Shown here: piece after piece, positions 40,007 to 47,551 of the stretch
Layout: the number at the start of each line of letters is the position of its first letter
Position numbering within the stretch: position 1 is the first letter of the stretch
DNA from: Ruminococcus sp.
GTDB lineage: Bacteria > Bacillota > Clostridia > Oscillospirales > Ruminococcaceae
Assembly (NCBI GenBank): GCA_020860605.1
Contig: JAJBTZ010000090.1
Coordinates: 248,001-312,000 of the forward strand
Direction: 5' to 3'
DNA length: 64,000 nt
Made by a program: the position numbers and the translations under genes
Notes under the pieces: generated by a model
What the model saw: the letters and a program-made list of their open reading frames with translations, nothing else
Databases searched by the model: none
Told to the model about the DNA's origin: nothing

Positions 40007-40082
40007 GGCAATGTCCTTTCTATACCCTGCATTATATCATAATTTTTGCTCTTTGAAAAGGAAAATATCCGAAAAAGTGAAA

Positions 40083-40218
40083 TAAGAGAGGACAAAGTCA
40101 CTCTCTTACTCCACCATTTACTTGGAACATTATATTATGAAGACAACTGTCAAAGTTAGTAGTGCAGGCGACCATGAAAGAAATCTTATTCACGATACTC
40201 TTTTTCATCGCCTTACAT
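40083..40218 (-). ncRNA. Candidate small transcript (RNA or tiny mRNA) upstream of ttcA-like gene
   Basis: A promoter at 40252-40225 predicts a start near 40218. A hairpin TAAGAGAG/CTCTCTTA (about 40083-40108) followed on the minus strand by TTTCACTTTTT would end the RNA near 40075. The roughly 140-base product contains a 36-codon frame (ATG 40208 to TGA 40098) with only AAGG two bases before the ATG, so coding is doubtful. It is antisense to the first half of a small hydrophobic frame on the plus strand. The rest of the 400-bp gap (40007-40420) is AT-rich with no larger gene. Confidence 0.4.
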
Positions 40219-40251
40219 TATTATATTATACTGAAAATTCTGAAAAAGTAA
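40174..40251 (+). CDS. Possible 25-residue hydrophobic peptide
   Basis: A 25-codon frame beginning MKEILFTILFFIALHYYIIL and ending KILKK: one membrane helix with charged ends, the shape of type I toxin peptides. The ribosome site is poor (AGG six bases before the ATG) and no strong plus-strand promoter was found. The antisense transcript predicted from 40218 would cover its start. AT-rich intergenic DNA can give such frames by chance. Confidence 0.25.
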   Translation: MKEILFTILFFIALHYYIILKILKK

Positions 40252-40252
40252 A
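40225..40252 (-). promoter_or_regulatory. Promoter of the candidate small transcript
   Basis: On the minus strand TTTACT (40252-40247), a 16-bp spacer and TATAAT (40230-40225). TTGACA also occurs a few bases further upstream, but at wrong spacing. Confidence 0.5.
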
Positions 40253-40372
40253 GTGTCAAAATCGCCGAATATTTGCGTTTTTGAGGCCGTTTCATATGTA
40301 ATATTGCACGATTTTGGGGATGTTGATATCAAAATCTGAAACATTTATAAGGATAAGAGCCTCGAAGCAAGA

Positions 40373-40400
40373 ATCCCTCCGCCAGAAAAAGCGGAGGGAT
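40373..40400 (-). terminator. Hairpin terminator after pckA
   Basis: A perfect 10-bp stem ATCCCTCCGC/GCGGAGGGAT with an 8-base loop is followed on the minus strand by TCTTGCTT, a weak T tract, 20 bases after the pckA stop. Confidence 0.7.
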
Positions 40401-40420
40401 ATGAAAATTTGCAATCAGGA

Positions 40421-42211
40421 TTACTTCGAAAGTCTTTCCTTGAGAGCGTTGAGCTCGTAAGCCATTTCCTTAGGAAGCTTGTCGCCGAATCTTGAATAGA
40501 ACTCTTCGATGCTCTTGGTGTCCTCGAGCCAGAGATCCTTATCGGCAGAGAGGAGATCAGCGATGGTGTCAACGGTGATTCCGTCGAGACCTTCGATGTT
40601 GATATCCTCAGGCTTGGGCTCGTAGCCGATAGGAGTTTCAACAGCGTCAACAGTGCCTTCGCAACGGCTGATGATCCAGTCGAGAACTCTCATGTTGTCA
40701 CCGAAACCTGGCCAGATGAAGTTGCCCTCATCGTCGGTTCTGAACCAGTTAACGTGGAAGATCTTAGGAGCCTTGTCGCCAAGAATCTTGCCCATTTCGA
40801 GCCAGTGTGCCCAGTAGTCGCCCATGTTGTATCCGCAGAACGGAAGCATAGCCATCGGGTCACGTCTTACAACGCCGACAGCACCAGCAGCAGCTGCAGT
40901 GGTCTCGGAAGCCATGATGGAGCCAACGAAGGTACCATGCTGCCAGTTGAAGGACTGATAAACGAGCGGAGCGGTCTTAGCACGTCTTCCGCCGAAGATC
41001 ATAGCGCTGATCGGAACGCCCTGAGGATTGTTGAACTCAGGAGAAATGCAAGGGCAGTTCTCAGCAGGAGCTGTGAATCTTGAGTTCGGGTGAGCAAGCT
41101 TGTTGCCAGCAGCGGTGTATTCAATGCCATTGACCTTCTCGCCCTTCCACTCGGTTGCGTTAACCGGCGGATCCTTGGTGAGCTTCTCCCACCAAACAGT
41201 GTTGTCGTCATTATTGATAGCAACGTTGGTGAAGATGGTGTTCTTTCTTGTGGAAGCGAGAGCGTTATAGTTGGACTTTTCATTGGTGCCGGGAGCTACG
41301 CCGAAGAAGCCATTCTCAGGATTGATAGCGTAGAGTCTTCCGTCCTCACCGGGCTTGAGCCAAGCGATATCGTCGCCGACGGTCCAGACCTTATAGCCCT
41401 TCTTCTTATAACCCTCTGGAGGAATGAGCATTGCAAGGTTGGTCTTGCCACAAGCAGACGGGAATGCAGCGGTTACATATACGACTTCACCGTTCGGCTT
41501 CTCAATGCCGAGGATAAGCATATGCTCAGCCATCCAGCCTTCGTTCTTGCCCTGATATGAAGCGATTCTGAGAGCGAAGCACTTCTTGCCAAGGAGAACG
41601 TTTCCGCCGTAAGCGGAGTTGATTGACCAGATTGTATTATCTTCAGGGAACTGAACTATGTATCTCTTCTCAGGGTCAACATCAGCCTTGGAATGGAGGC
41701 CTCTTACGAAGTCGTCAGAGGTGTCGCCGAGGTTCTTGAAAGCATCGGCACCCATTCTTGTCATAATAGCCATGTTGAGTACAACATAGATAGAGTCAGT
41801 GGCCTCAACGCCGACCTTTGCAAGAGGAGAACCGATAGGTCCCATGGAATACGGGATGACATACATCGTTCTGCCCTTCATAACTCCATCATAAAGAGGG
41901 GTGAGCATTGCATACATTTCCTCAGGATCCATCCAGTTATTGGTCGGTCCTGCATCTTCCTTCTTCTTAGTGCAGATGAAGGTTCTGTCCTCAACACGAG
42001 CAACGTCGTTAGGCTTTGTTCTGTGATAGAGGCATCCGGGAAGCTTCTCGGGGTTGAGAGCGATCATCTCGCCGGTTTCACAAGCCTCACGGCGAAGGTC
42101 GTTGAGCTGATCCTCGCTGCCGTCGATCCAGACTACCTGATCAGGCTTGGTCAAAGCTATCATTTCATCAACCCACTTGTTGACATTAGGGTTTTTAGTA
42201 AGTGAAGCCAT
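40421..42211 (-). CDS. pckA: Phosphoenolpyruvate carboxykinase (GTP)
   Basis: 596 residues, GTP-type. The P-loop is AAFPSACGKTNLAML near residue 275, the kinase-2 metal site is VWTVGDDIAWLK near 303, and PYSMGPIGSPL and NNWMDPEEMYAML (substrate site) lie toward the N-terminus. It interconverts oxaloacetate and PEP with GTP/GDP; in anaerobes it often runs toward oxaloacetate to fix CO2. The ATG at 42211 follows AAAGGAGAT; an upstream in-frame start lacks a ribosome site. ppdK, which works on the same PEP/pyruvate node, is 5 kb away. Confidence 0.96.
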   Translation of the reverse strand: MASLTKNPNVNKWVDEMIALTKPDQVVWIDGSEDQLNDLRREACETGEMIALNPEKLPGCLYHRTKPNDVARVEDRTFICTKKKEDAGPTNNWMDPEEMYAMLTPLYDGVMKGRTMYVIPYSMGPIGSPLAKVGVEATDSIYVVLNMAIMTRMGADAFKNLGDTSDDFVRGLHSKADVDPEKRYIVQFPEDNTIWSINSAYGGNVLLGKKCFALRIASYQGKNEGWMAEHMLILGIEKPNGEVVYVTAAFPSACGKTNLAMLIPPEGYKKKGYKVWTVGDDIAWLKPGEDGRLYAINPENGFFGVAPGTNEKSNYNALASTRKNTIFTNVAINNDDNTVWWEKLTKDPPVNATEWKGEKVNGIEYTAAGNKLAHPNSRFTAPAENCPCISPEFNNPQGVPISAMIFGGRRAKTAPLVYQSFNWQHGTFVGSIMASETTAAAAGAVGVVRRDPMAMLPFCGYNMGDYWAHWLEMGKILGDKAPKIFHVNWFRTDDEGNFIWPGFGDNMRVLDWIISRCEGTVDAVETPIGYEPKPEDINIEGLDGITVDTIADLLSADKDLWLEDTKSIEEFYSRFGDKLPKEMAYELNALKERLSK

Positions 42212-42317
42212 AGTAGTTATCTCCTTTGTTATCATTTACGCTTACAGCCAAACGCTCAAGCGTATTGTTTTTTGGGTACGGAGCCGGAAATTCTTATAAG
42301 AAAATCCGAACTCTCCT

Positions 42318-42346
42318 CATTTACAATCATACACCCTTTCTGTCAA
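42318..42346 (-). promoter_or_regulatory. Possible promoter of pckA
   Basis: On the minus strand a perfect TTGACA (42346-42341), a 17-bp spacer and a weak TAAATG (42323-42318). The leader would be about 100 bases. The rest of the 42212-42524 gap holds the GH31 promoter and nothing else recognisable. Confidence 0.45.
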
Positions 42347-42439
42347 GAAATCAAGCGCAAATTTTAACTTTCACCGTTTTTTCAGATAGATTCACACACA
42401 AGTAGTTAGAATTTATCAATGTTTTATCAGAAATTGTCA

Positions 42440-42468
42440 TTGCATTTGAGTTCTCGATTTAGTACAAT
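42440..42468 (+). promoter_or_regulatory. Promoter of the GH31 gene
   Basis: TTGCAT (42440-42445), a 17-bp spacer and TACAAT (42463-42468). Just downstream ACTCAA occurs twice (about 42482 and 42498), which might be part of an operator. Confidence 0.6.
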
Positions 42469-42524
42469 TTGGGTATAAGATAACTCAAGTATGGGTTACT
42501 CAAATAAAACTTGGAGGCGATATT

Positions 42525-44501
42525 ATGGGAATCATTACTATCAAGGACGATAAATTGCTCTTTGAAAGACGCGACGAGACGGTTCTTATCGAGCCGTATG
42601 GGTTGAACTGTCTGAGGGTTAGGTCATCAAAAAACACAAGGCTTTCGGATGAGAAATGGACACTTTTGGAGCCTAAAAACAACTCCCAGCCTGTTATAAC
42701 AGGCGACTCAAAGAATGTAACTTTGACAAACGGTGATATTTCCGTAACAGTATTAGCGGATAACATCTACGGCGGAGAGCTGAGGTTCTCAAGAAAGGGC
42801 AAGGAAATCCTCGTCACCAAAAATAATGGCGACTATGCCCGAAGATACCTCCACACTGAAGGAGACAATTATCAGATAAGATACGCTTTTGAGGCGAATC
42901 AGGGTGAACGCATCTATGGCCTCGGGCAGATGCAGGAGGACGTTTTTGACCGAAAAGGCAGGACTACTGAACTCATCAACTACAACACCTATTCGGCTAT
43001 TCCTACATACTACTCCTCTTTAGGATACGGTTTCATCTGGAACAATCCGGCACCGGGAAGATGCGAAACCACATTCAATCACACAATGTGGGTCGCTGAG
43101 AGTGCCTATCAGGCGGATTACCTGGTCTATGTCGGAGACACTCCGAAGGAAGTCATGAAGCTTTATTCTGACCTCACTGGTTACGCTCCTATGATGCCAA
43201 ACTGGGCTGCCGGATTCTGGCAGTGCAAACTGAGATACTCTTCGCAGGATGTGGTTCTTAATGTTGCACGAGAGTATAAGAAACGTGGAATCACGCCTGA
43301 CGCGATAGTTATCGACTTCTTCCACTGGAAGGAGCAGGGAGACTTTTCGTTTGATCCGAAGTTCTGGCCTGACCCGAAGGGAATGTGTGATGAGCTTAAG
43401 GAAATGGGAATCGAGCCGGTTGTGTCAGTCTGGCCTACGATAAGTCCAAACAGTGTTAACTGGGATGAGATGTACAACCGCAACTTGGTTCTCGGGACAG
43501 AATCAGGGCAGTTCCCCACTTTTGACTTCTATGGGATGATTACTTATATCGATCCGACAAACCCGGAAACAGCGAAATTCTGCTGGGACAAGGTCAAGAA
43601 AAATTACTACGATAATGGCATCAAAAACTTCTGGCTGGATGAAGCGGAGCCGGAAATCCATCCGCAGCATTTCTCGAATATGAAGATGTATGCCGGGAAT
43701 GGCGCTCAAACAGCGCTTTTGTATCCCTTCTACTACAACAAGCTCTTCTACGACGGAAGAAAGGCTGAGGGGGAAACCGAGATTATAAGTCTCACGAGAG
43801 CTGCCTATCTCGGAAGCCAGAGAGTTGGAGCGCTCGTCTGGAACGGCGACGTTGTTTCGAGCTTCTGGGCTTTGAAAAACAGCATCAAGAGCGGGCTTTC
43901 GATGGCTATGTGTGGGATTCCTTGGTGGAACAGCGACATTGGGGGCTTCTGCTTTGGAGATACCGAAAGCGAATCCTTCAGAGAGCTTCTGATGAGATGG
44001 TTCCAGTTCGGGCTCTTCTGCCCGGTTATGAGGCTTCATGGCAGCAGAAACAGGCAATCCTACTTTGTTGATGAGACGCCTGACACTATGGTTCCGTCTG
44101 GTGGCTACAATGAAATCTGGCACTTTGGAGAGGAATATTACCCCTACTACGTCAGGATGATTGAAACAAGGCAGAAGATGAGGGACTATACCCTTTCCCT
44201 TGCAAAAGAGGCTCACGAAAACGGCACTCCGATTATGAGGCCGATGTTCCTTGAGTTCCCAGAGGATGAAAGGTGCTATTCGCTTGACGACCAGTATATG
44301 TATGGCTCCGACATCCTGTTTGCTCCTATCTACAACGAGGGGCAGACTGAGCGAGAGGTCTATCTGCCGGAAGGCGAATGGACCTGCGTCAAGGATTTTG
44401 AAACATATTCAGGCTCACAGTCTTTAACTCTACATGCTGATATCTGCGAATATCTGGCATTTGTAAGAAAGGGCAGCAACGTTTTTTCCGCTTTCGAGTG
44501 A
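42525..44501 (+). CDS. Glycoside hydrolase family 31 (alpha-xylosidase/alpha-glucosidase type)
   Basis: 658 residues, no signal peptide. An N-terminal beta-sandwich (1-190) is followed by a TIM barrel: GFWQCKLRYSSQDVV, IVIDFFHWKEQGDFSFDP, the nucleophile Asp in NFWLDEAEPE near residue 370, acid/base region ALVWNGDVVSSFWALKNSI near 445, and GIPWWNSDIGGF. The WLDEAEPE form of the WxDxxEP motif is typical of alpha-xylosidases rather than maltases. It would release xylose from xyloglucan oligosaccharides, or glucose from alpha-glucosides, in the cytoplasm. GGAGGCG precedes the ATG. Confidence 0.9.
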   Translation: MGIITIKDDKLLFERRDETVLIEPYGLNCLRVRSSKNTRLSDEKWTLLEPKNNSQPVITGDSKNVTLTNGDISVTVLADNIYGGELRFSRKGKEILVTKNNGDYARRYLHTEGDNYQIRYAFEANQGERIYGLGQMQEDVFDRKGRTTELINYNTYSAIPTYYSSLGYGFIWNNPAPGRCETTFNHTMWVAESAYQADYLVYVGDTPKEVMKLYSDLTGYAPMMPNWAAGFWQCKLRYSSQDVVLNVAREYKKRGITPDAIVIDFFHWKEQGDFSFDPKFWPDPKGMCDELKEMGIEPVVSVWPTISPNSVNWDEMYNRNLVLGTESGQFPTFDFYGMITYIDPTNPETAKFCWDKVKKNYYDNGIKNFWLDEAEPEIHPQHFSNMKMYAGNGAQTALLYPFYYNKLFYDGRKAEGETEIISLTRAAYLGSQRVGALVWNGDVVSSFWALKNSIKSGLSMAMCGIPWWNSDIGGFCFGDTESESFRELLMRWFQFGLFCPVMRLHGSRNRQSYFVDETPDTMVPSGGYNEIWHFGEEYYPYYVRMIETRQKMRDYTLSLAKEAHENGTPIMRPMFLEFPEDERCYSLDDQYMYGSDILFAPIYNEGQTEREVYLPEGEWTCVKDFETYSGSQSLTLHADICEYLAFVRKGSNVFSAFE

Positions 44502-44517
44502 TTTTTCCTTCGTAAAA

Positions 44518-44551
44518 AGTCTCCCCGCAAAATTTGCGAGGAGGCTTTTTC
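44518..44551. terminator. Bidirectional terminator between GH31 and the zinc-ribbon membrane protein
   Basis: An imperfect 14-bp stem built on CTCC...CGCAAA/TTTGCG...GGAGG is flanked by TTTTT on the plus side and, read on the minus strand, also by TTTTTACG. It serves both convergent genes. Confidence 0.8.
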
Positions 44552-44553
44552 TG

Positions 44554-45249
44554 TCATACAAAAAATATTTTCGAAAGGGCAAGTCTTAAAGGCTTGCAGA
44601 TTCCGATTATTATCAGCATCATTCCTAAGATGAAGAACGCTGCAAGTGGGAAACCTGACCAGCCGACGAAGCTTATGCTTTCGAATGTGATCGAAATGAA
44701 AAGCTCGATAAGTGAGACATAGACCCCTGTTGCAATCAAGGCTCCGCCGATGATGAAAAGCTGTCCCCTCTTTACGTAGCGCAAAAGTGTCACAACTGTT
44801 GTCACAATTATTCCTGCTATCCCTGCTATCGGGAAGGCAAGGCTCAGGAACCATCCGCCTTGAACTGTCAGGTCGATATAGAGCAAATACAGAATTATTG
44901 AAGCGAATGCTATCGGCGTGAAGATGACTGGATTCGGATGGCGGAACCATTCGGGAAGAGCAAACGAGACATAGGTTATCACAAGTGCTCCGACGACATA
45001 GCCAGACCAGCTTATTCCTCCAGTCGTGTTGAAGTCGATCATCGTGATCATAAGGCCTACTAAGATGAAGCAGACTGTGACTATAAGCATGATTGCTGTT
45101 CTCACGCTTTTTCTTGTGACGCGTCTGAATTCGGGGTAGGGTCTGTCTACCTCCTCCTGCTTGATATCGGGATGAAACACGGGAGTGAGGCAAAGCGGGC
45201 AGATTTTCTCGCTGTCCTTGAGCTCAACTCCGCATTTTACACAGTACAT
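44554..45249 (-). CDS. Zinc-ribbon polytopic membrane protein (DUF6320-like)
   Basis: 231 residues. The N-terminus MYCVKCGVELKDSEKICPLC is a zinc ribbon with two CxxC pairs, followed by a charged linker and about seven hydrophobic helices (residues 55-225). I recall proteins of this shape as DUF6320, found beside esterase/acyltransferase genes; no function is known. The ATG at 45249 has AAGGAGG upstream; a start six codons earlier does not. It begins 14 bp after the stop of the hydrolase-condensation fusion gene and its ribosome site lies in that gap, so the pair is one transcript. Confidence 0.8.
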   Translation of the reverse strand: MYCVKCGVELKDSEKICPLCLTPVFHPDIKQEEVDRPYPEFRRVTRKSVRTAIMLIVTVCFILVGLMITMIDFNTTGGISWSGYVVGALVITYVSFALPEWFRHPNPVIFTPIAFASIILYLLYIDLTVQGGWFLSLAFPIAGIAGIIVTTVVTLLRYVKRGQLFIIGGALIATGVYVSLIELFISITFESISFVGWSGFPLAAFFILGMMLIIIGICKPLRLALSKIFFV

Positions 45250-45263
45250 AGTTACCTCCTTAC

Positions 45264-47426
45264 TCACTCGGCATCTCGCCGATTGCTCTCCACAGTAACC
45301 TTGAAGCCGAGCTTCACGAGATTAGTGAAGAAGATTCTCTCGAGCTCAGGTGTGACCGAGCTCCTGACAATATTGATTCTCATTTCATTGCCATAAGTGC
45401 AGACACCGCAGTTGTAGGGCGATGATGAACGGACGCCTGGGAAGATATCGAAATGCTTGACATACTTTTTAAGCTCGTCTGGCATGTCTACGACGCCCAA
45501 GTTAGATATCGAAAGGCAGGACTGGCCCTCGCCAAGCTGATAGAAAGCGATTCTCATTCCGATGTTCTTGATGAACAGTGGGACAATCTTGAGGCCCTTG
45601 ACGAGCTCAGCGTTGACGTTTGGCGTGAAATCAGCCTGCATGTTCTTCTTCGTGAGCTTGAGTGCAAGCTGGTGGCTGATTATCGTGACCAGTTCATCAA
45701 GAGTATACTCGCCCATTCTCGGGTCGACTCCGACGTTTATGAAGAGTGAGAAGTTGCGTAGGGTCTTACTTGGGAAGAGCTTACGAAGATTTACTGGGAT
45801 CTGGACTTTCACTATCTTCTGCTTCGAGCGCTTCTTCTGGTGGTTCTTCTGGACTTCGATTATAGACATCACCATTACAGCTGATATAAACGAGGTGATG
45901 GTCACTCCCCTGCTCTTTGCTGCCTGATGGATTGCTAAGGCATCAAGAGTTCCTGTTGTGATATTTATGAAGCCATCTGACTCAGGCTCGCCTTTTAAGC
46001 GATAGGATTTAGTGAAATCGCGCTGAGAGCTGACAGGGCCTCTGTTTTTTAAGAAGCTGTCCTCAAGCTCCTCTGGCTCTGGATAGGACTGTCGGCTGAG
46101 GACGCCCTTTTCGTCAGGGATTCTTATGTTATACTTCTGTGTGAAATATTCGGCAAGGAGTGTTTTCAGAAATGCTATTCCGCCAGTTCCGTCAGTTGTG
46201 GCGTGGAAGAACTCGACTGCAACACGTTTATTATAATAGAGAACCCTGATGGCACACTTTTTCACATCGTCAATTGTTTGGCTCATGAACGGATAAGAGC
46301 CTTCCTCGATCACTTCAAGAGGCTTCTTGAGCTCTTCAAGGTAGTACCAGAAGAAGCCGGTTTTGAGTCTTGCAGCTATCGTCGGAAATCTACCGATCGT
46401 GACGTTTAGAGCCGATTGCAGCACAGCTGGATCAACCTTCTCGCTGAGTTCAGCTGAGACTCTGAACATGTTATACCAGCCTCTTCGCTTGGATGCCGGG
46501 AAAATCTTCGCTGCATTGTCGAGGCGAACCCAACGAGCAGTTGAAATCGGAATCAGCTCACCGATGAAATCACGGATGACCTCATAGTCAGACTTTCGCT
46601 CCTTGACATCATAGAGAATATAGGCGTGCCACATCCTGTCGGCGATTATCAGCTTAGAGCGGTTGCCACTATCCAAAAGCTTCTGGTGGAGACGGGTGGA
46701 GTCGTCTAGGAGTATTTCGTCGCCACCGACGAAAATCAGCGAAGGCGGGAGCTTGGTTCCCTTTTCAAACCATAATGGCGAGACATAGGGATTAGTTCTG
46801 TCGTCTGTATACGATTCAGCATAAAAATTGAGCTGGTCTATCGTCAGAGTTGGGTCGACCTCTTTGTTTGACTCAATCGAATCGCCAGATGCTGTCAAAT
46901 CTGTCCATGGAGAGATTGCAATTATTCCGGCAGGCTGAGAAATGCCGATTTCACTTAACTTCAGGCAGAGACTGTAGCAAAGGCCTCCACCAGCGGATTC
47001 ACCGACAAGTATAATTCTGTCTGATGGGAAACCGCTGTCGATCAGGTATTTATATGAAGCGAGCGCATCATCGAGCGCTGCCGGGAATTTGTTTTCGGGA
47101 GCGAGTCTGTAGGCACAGCAAAAGACCTTGAGTCCATATTCGGACGCAAGCTTTGAGCCGAAGCCTCTTGCATATTCAAGTCCACCACAGGTATAGCCTC
47201 CGCCATGGAGGTATAAAATCACTCCGGCAGAGCTGCACTCATCAGGGATAACCCATTCGGCTGAAAAATCCTGAAAGTCCTGCTGGACAGTCCTTACGGA
47301 TTTATGCTCGACAAATGCCATAAGCTCGCCTAAAAGATCCTGCCCTTTTCTTGCTTGCTCGAGTGTGCTGCCAACGAGCTTTGGCTTGAGGATACTTAGC
47401 TGTGAGCGAAAGAATTTCTCGGTCAA
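45264..47426 (-). CDS. Fusion of HSL-type alpha/beta hydrolase and condensation-like acyltransferase
   Basis: 720 residues from a TTG with GGAGG eight bases upstream. Residues 1-305 form a hormone-sensitive-lipase-type hydrolase: oxyanion loop YLHGGGYTCGGLEYARG, nucleophile VGESAGGGLC, acid in VGGDEILLDDS and catalytic His in DRMWHAYIL. Residues 320-720 look like a condensation/alcohol acetyltransferase domain: WVRLDNAAKIFPASK start, VDPAVLQSALNVTIGRFPTIAARL, active-site FFHATTDGTGG (an HxxxDG motif with Phe for the first His), and VQIPVNLRKLFPSKTLRNFSLF. No signal or membrane helix is seen. It may hydrolyse and transfer acyl groups, perhaps on lipids. The only partner is the zinc-ribbon membrane protein. 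Confidence 0.85.
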   Translation of the reverse strand: MTEKFFRSQLSILKPKLVGSTLEQARKGQDLLGELMAFVEHKSVRTVQQDFQDFSAEWVIPDECSSAGVILYLHGGGYTCGGLEYARGFGSKLASEYGLKVFCCAYRLAPENKFPAALDDALASYKYLIDSGFPSDRIILVGESAGGGLCYSLCLKLSEIGISQPAGIIAISPWTDLTASGDSIESNKEVDPTLTIDQLNFYAESYTDDRTNPYVSPLWFEKGTKLPPSLIFVGGDEILLDDSTRLHQKLLDSGNRSKLIIADRMWHAYILYDVKERKSDYEVIRDFIGELIPISTARWVRLDNAAKIFPASKRRGWYNMFRVSAELSEKVDPAVLQSALNVTIGRFPTIAARLKTGFFWYYLEELKKPLEVIEEGSYPFMSQTIDDVKKCAIRVLYYNKRVAVEFFHATTDGTGGIAFLKTLLAEYFTQKYNIRIPDEKGVLSRQSYPEPEELEDSFLKNRGPVSSQRDFTKSYRLKGEPESDGFINITTGTLDALAIHQAAKSRGVTITSFISAVMVMSIIEVQKNHQKKRSKQKIVKVQIPVNLRKLFPSKTLRNFSLFINVGVDPRMGEYTLDELVTIISHQLALKLTKKNMQADFTPNVNAELVKGLKIVPLFIKNIGMRIAFYQLGEGQSCLSISNLGVVDMPDELKKYVKHFDIFPGVRSSSPYNCGVCTYGNEMRINIVRSSVTPELERIFFTNLVKLGFKVTVESNRRDAE

Positions 47427-47462
47427 TCTGGAGCCTCCTTTTCTGCAATACTTTATGGTTCT

Positions 47463-47491
47463 ATTGTAGCATATTCGGAGCAGTTTATCAA
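47463..47491 (-). promoter_or_regulatory. Promoter of the hydrolase-condensation/zinc-ribbon operon
   Basis: On the minus strand TTGATA (47491-47486), a 17-bp spacer and TACAAT (47468-47463) with TGC before the -10. Confidence 0.75.
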
Positions 47492-47498
47492 GAGGCAT

Positions 47499-47530
47499 AA
47501 AAAATCGCCGTCCCTTGTTGGGGACGGCGA
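47499..47530 (-). terminator. Terminator of ppdK
   Basis: A 10-bp stem TCGCCGTCCC (47505-47514)/GGGACGGCGA (47521-47530) with a 6-base loop is followed on the minus strand by six T. Confidence 0.92.
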
Positions 47531-47551
47531 AAATATTTACTCAGGATAGAA

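Noticed and set aside
40360..40400. CRISPR or repeat array in the 40.0-40.4 kb gap
   Set aside because: Only single hairpins are present; no spaced direct repeats were seen.
43503..44216. 237-codon minus-strand frame inside the GH31 gene
   Set aside because: Antisense shadow; the sense strand encodes intact GH31 catalytic motifs.
44360..45193. 277-codon minus-strand frame overlapping the zinc-ribbon membrane protein
   Set aside because: Different frame of the same strand through a well-supported membrane protein; composition is rich in Ser, Arg and His as expected of a shadow frame, and it crosses the terminator.
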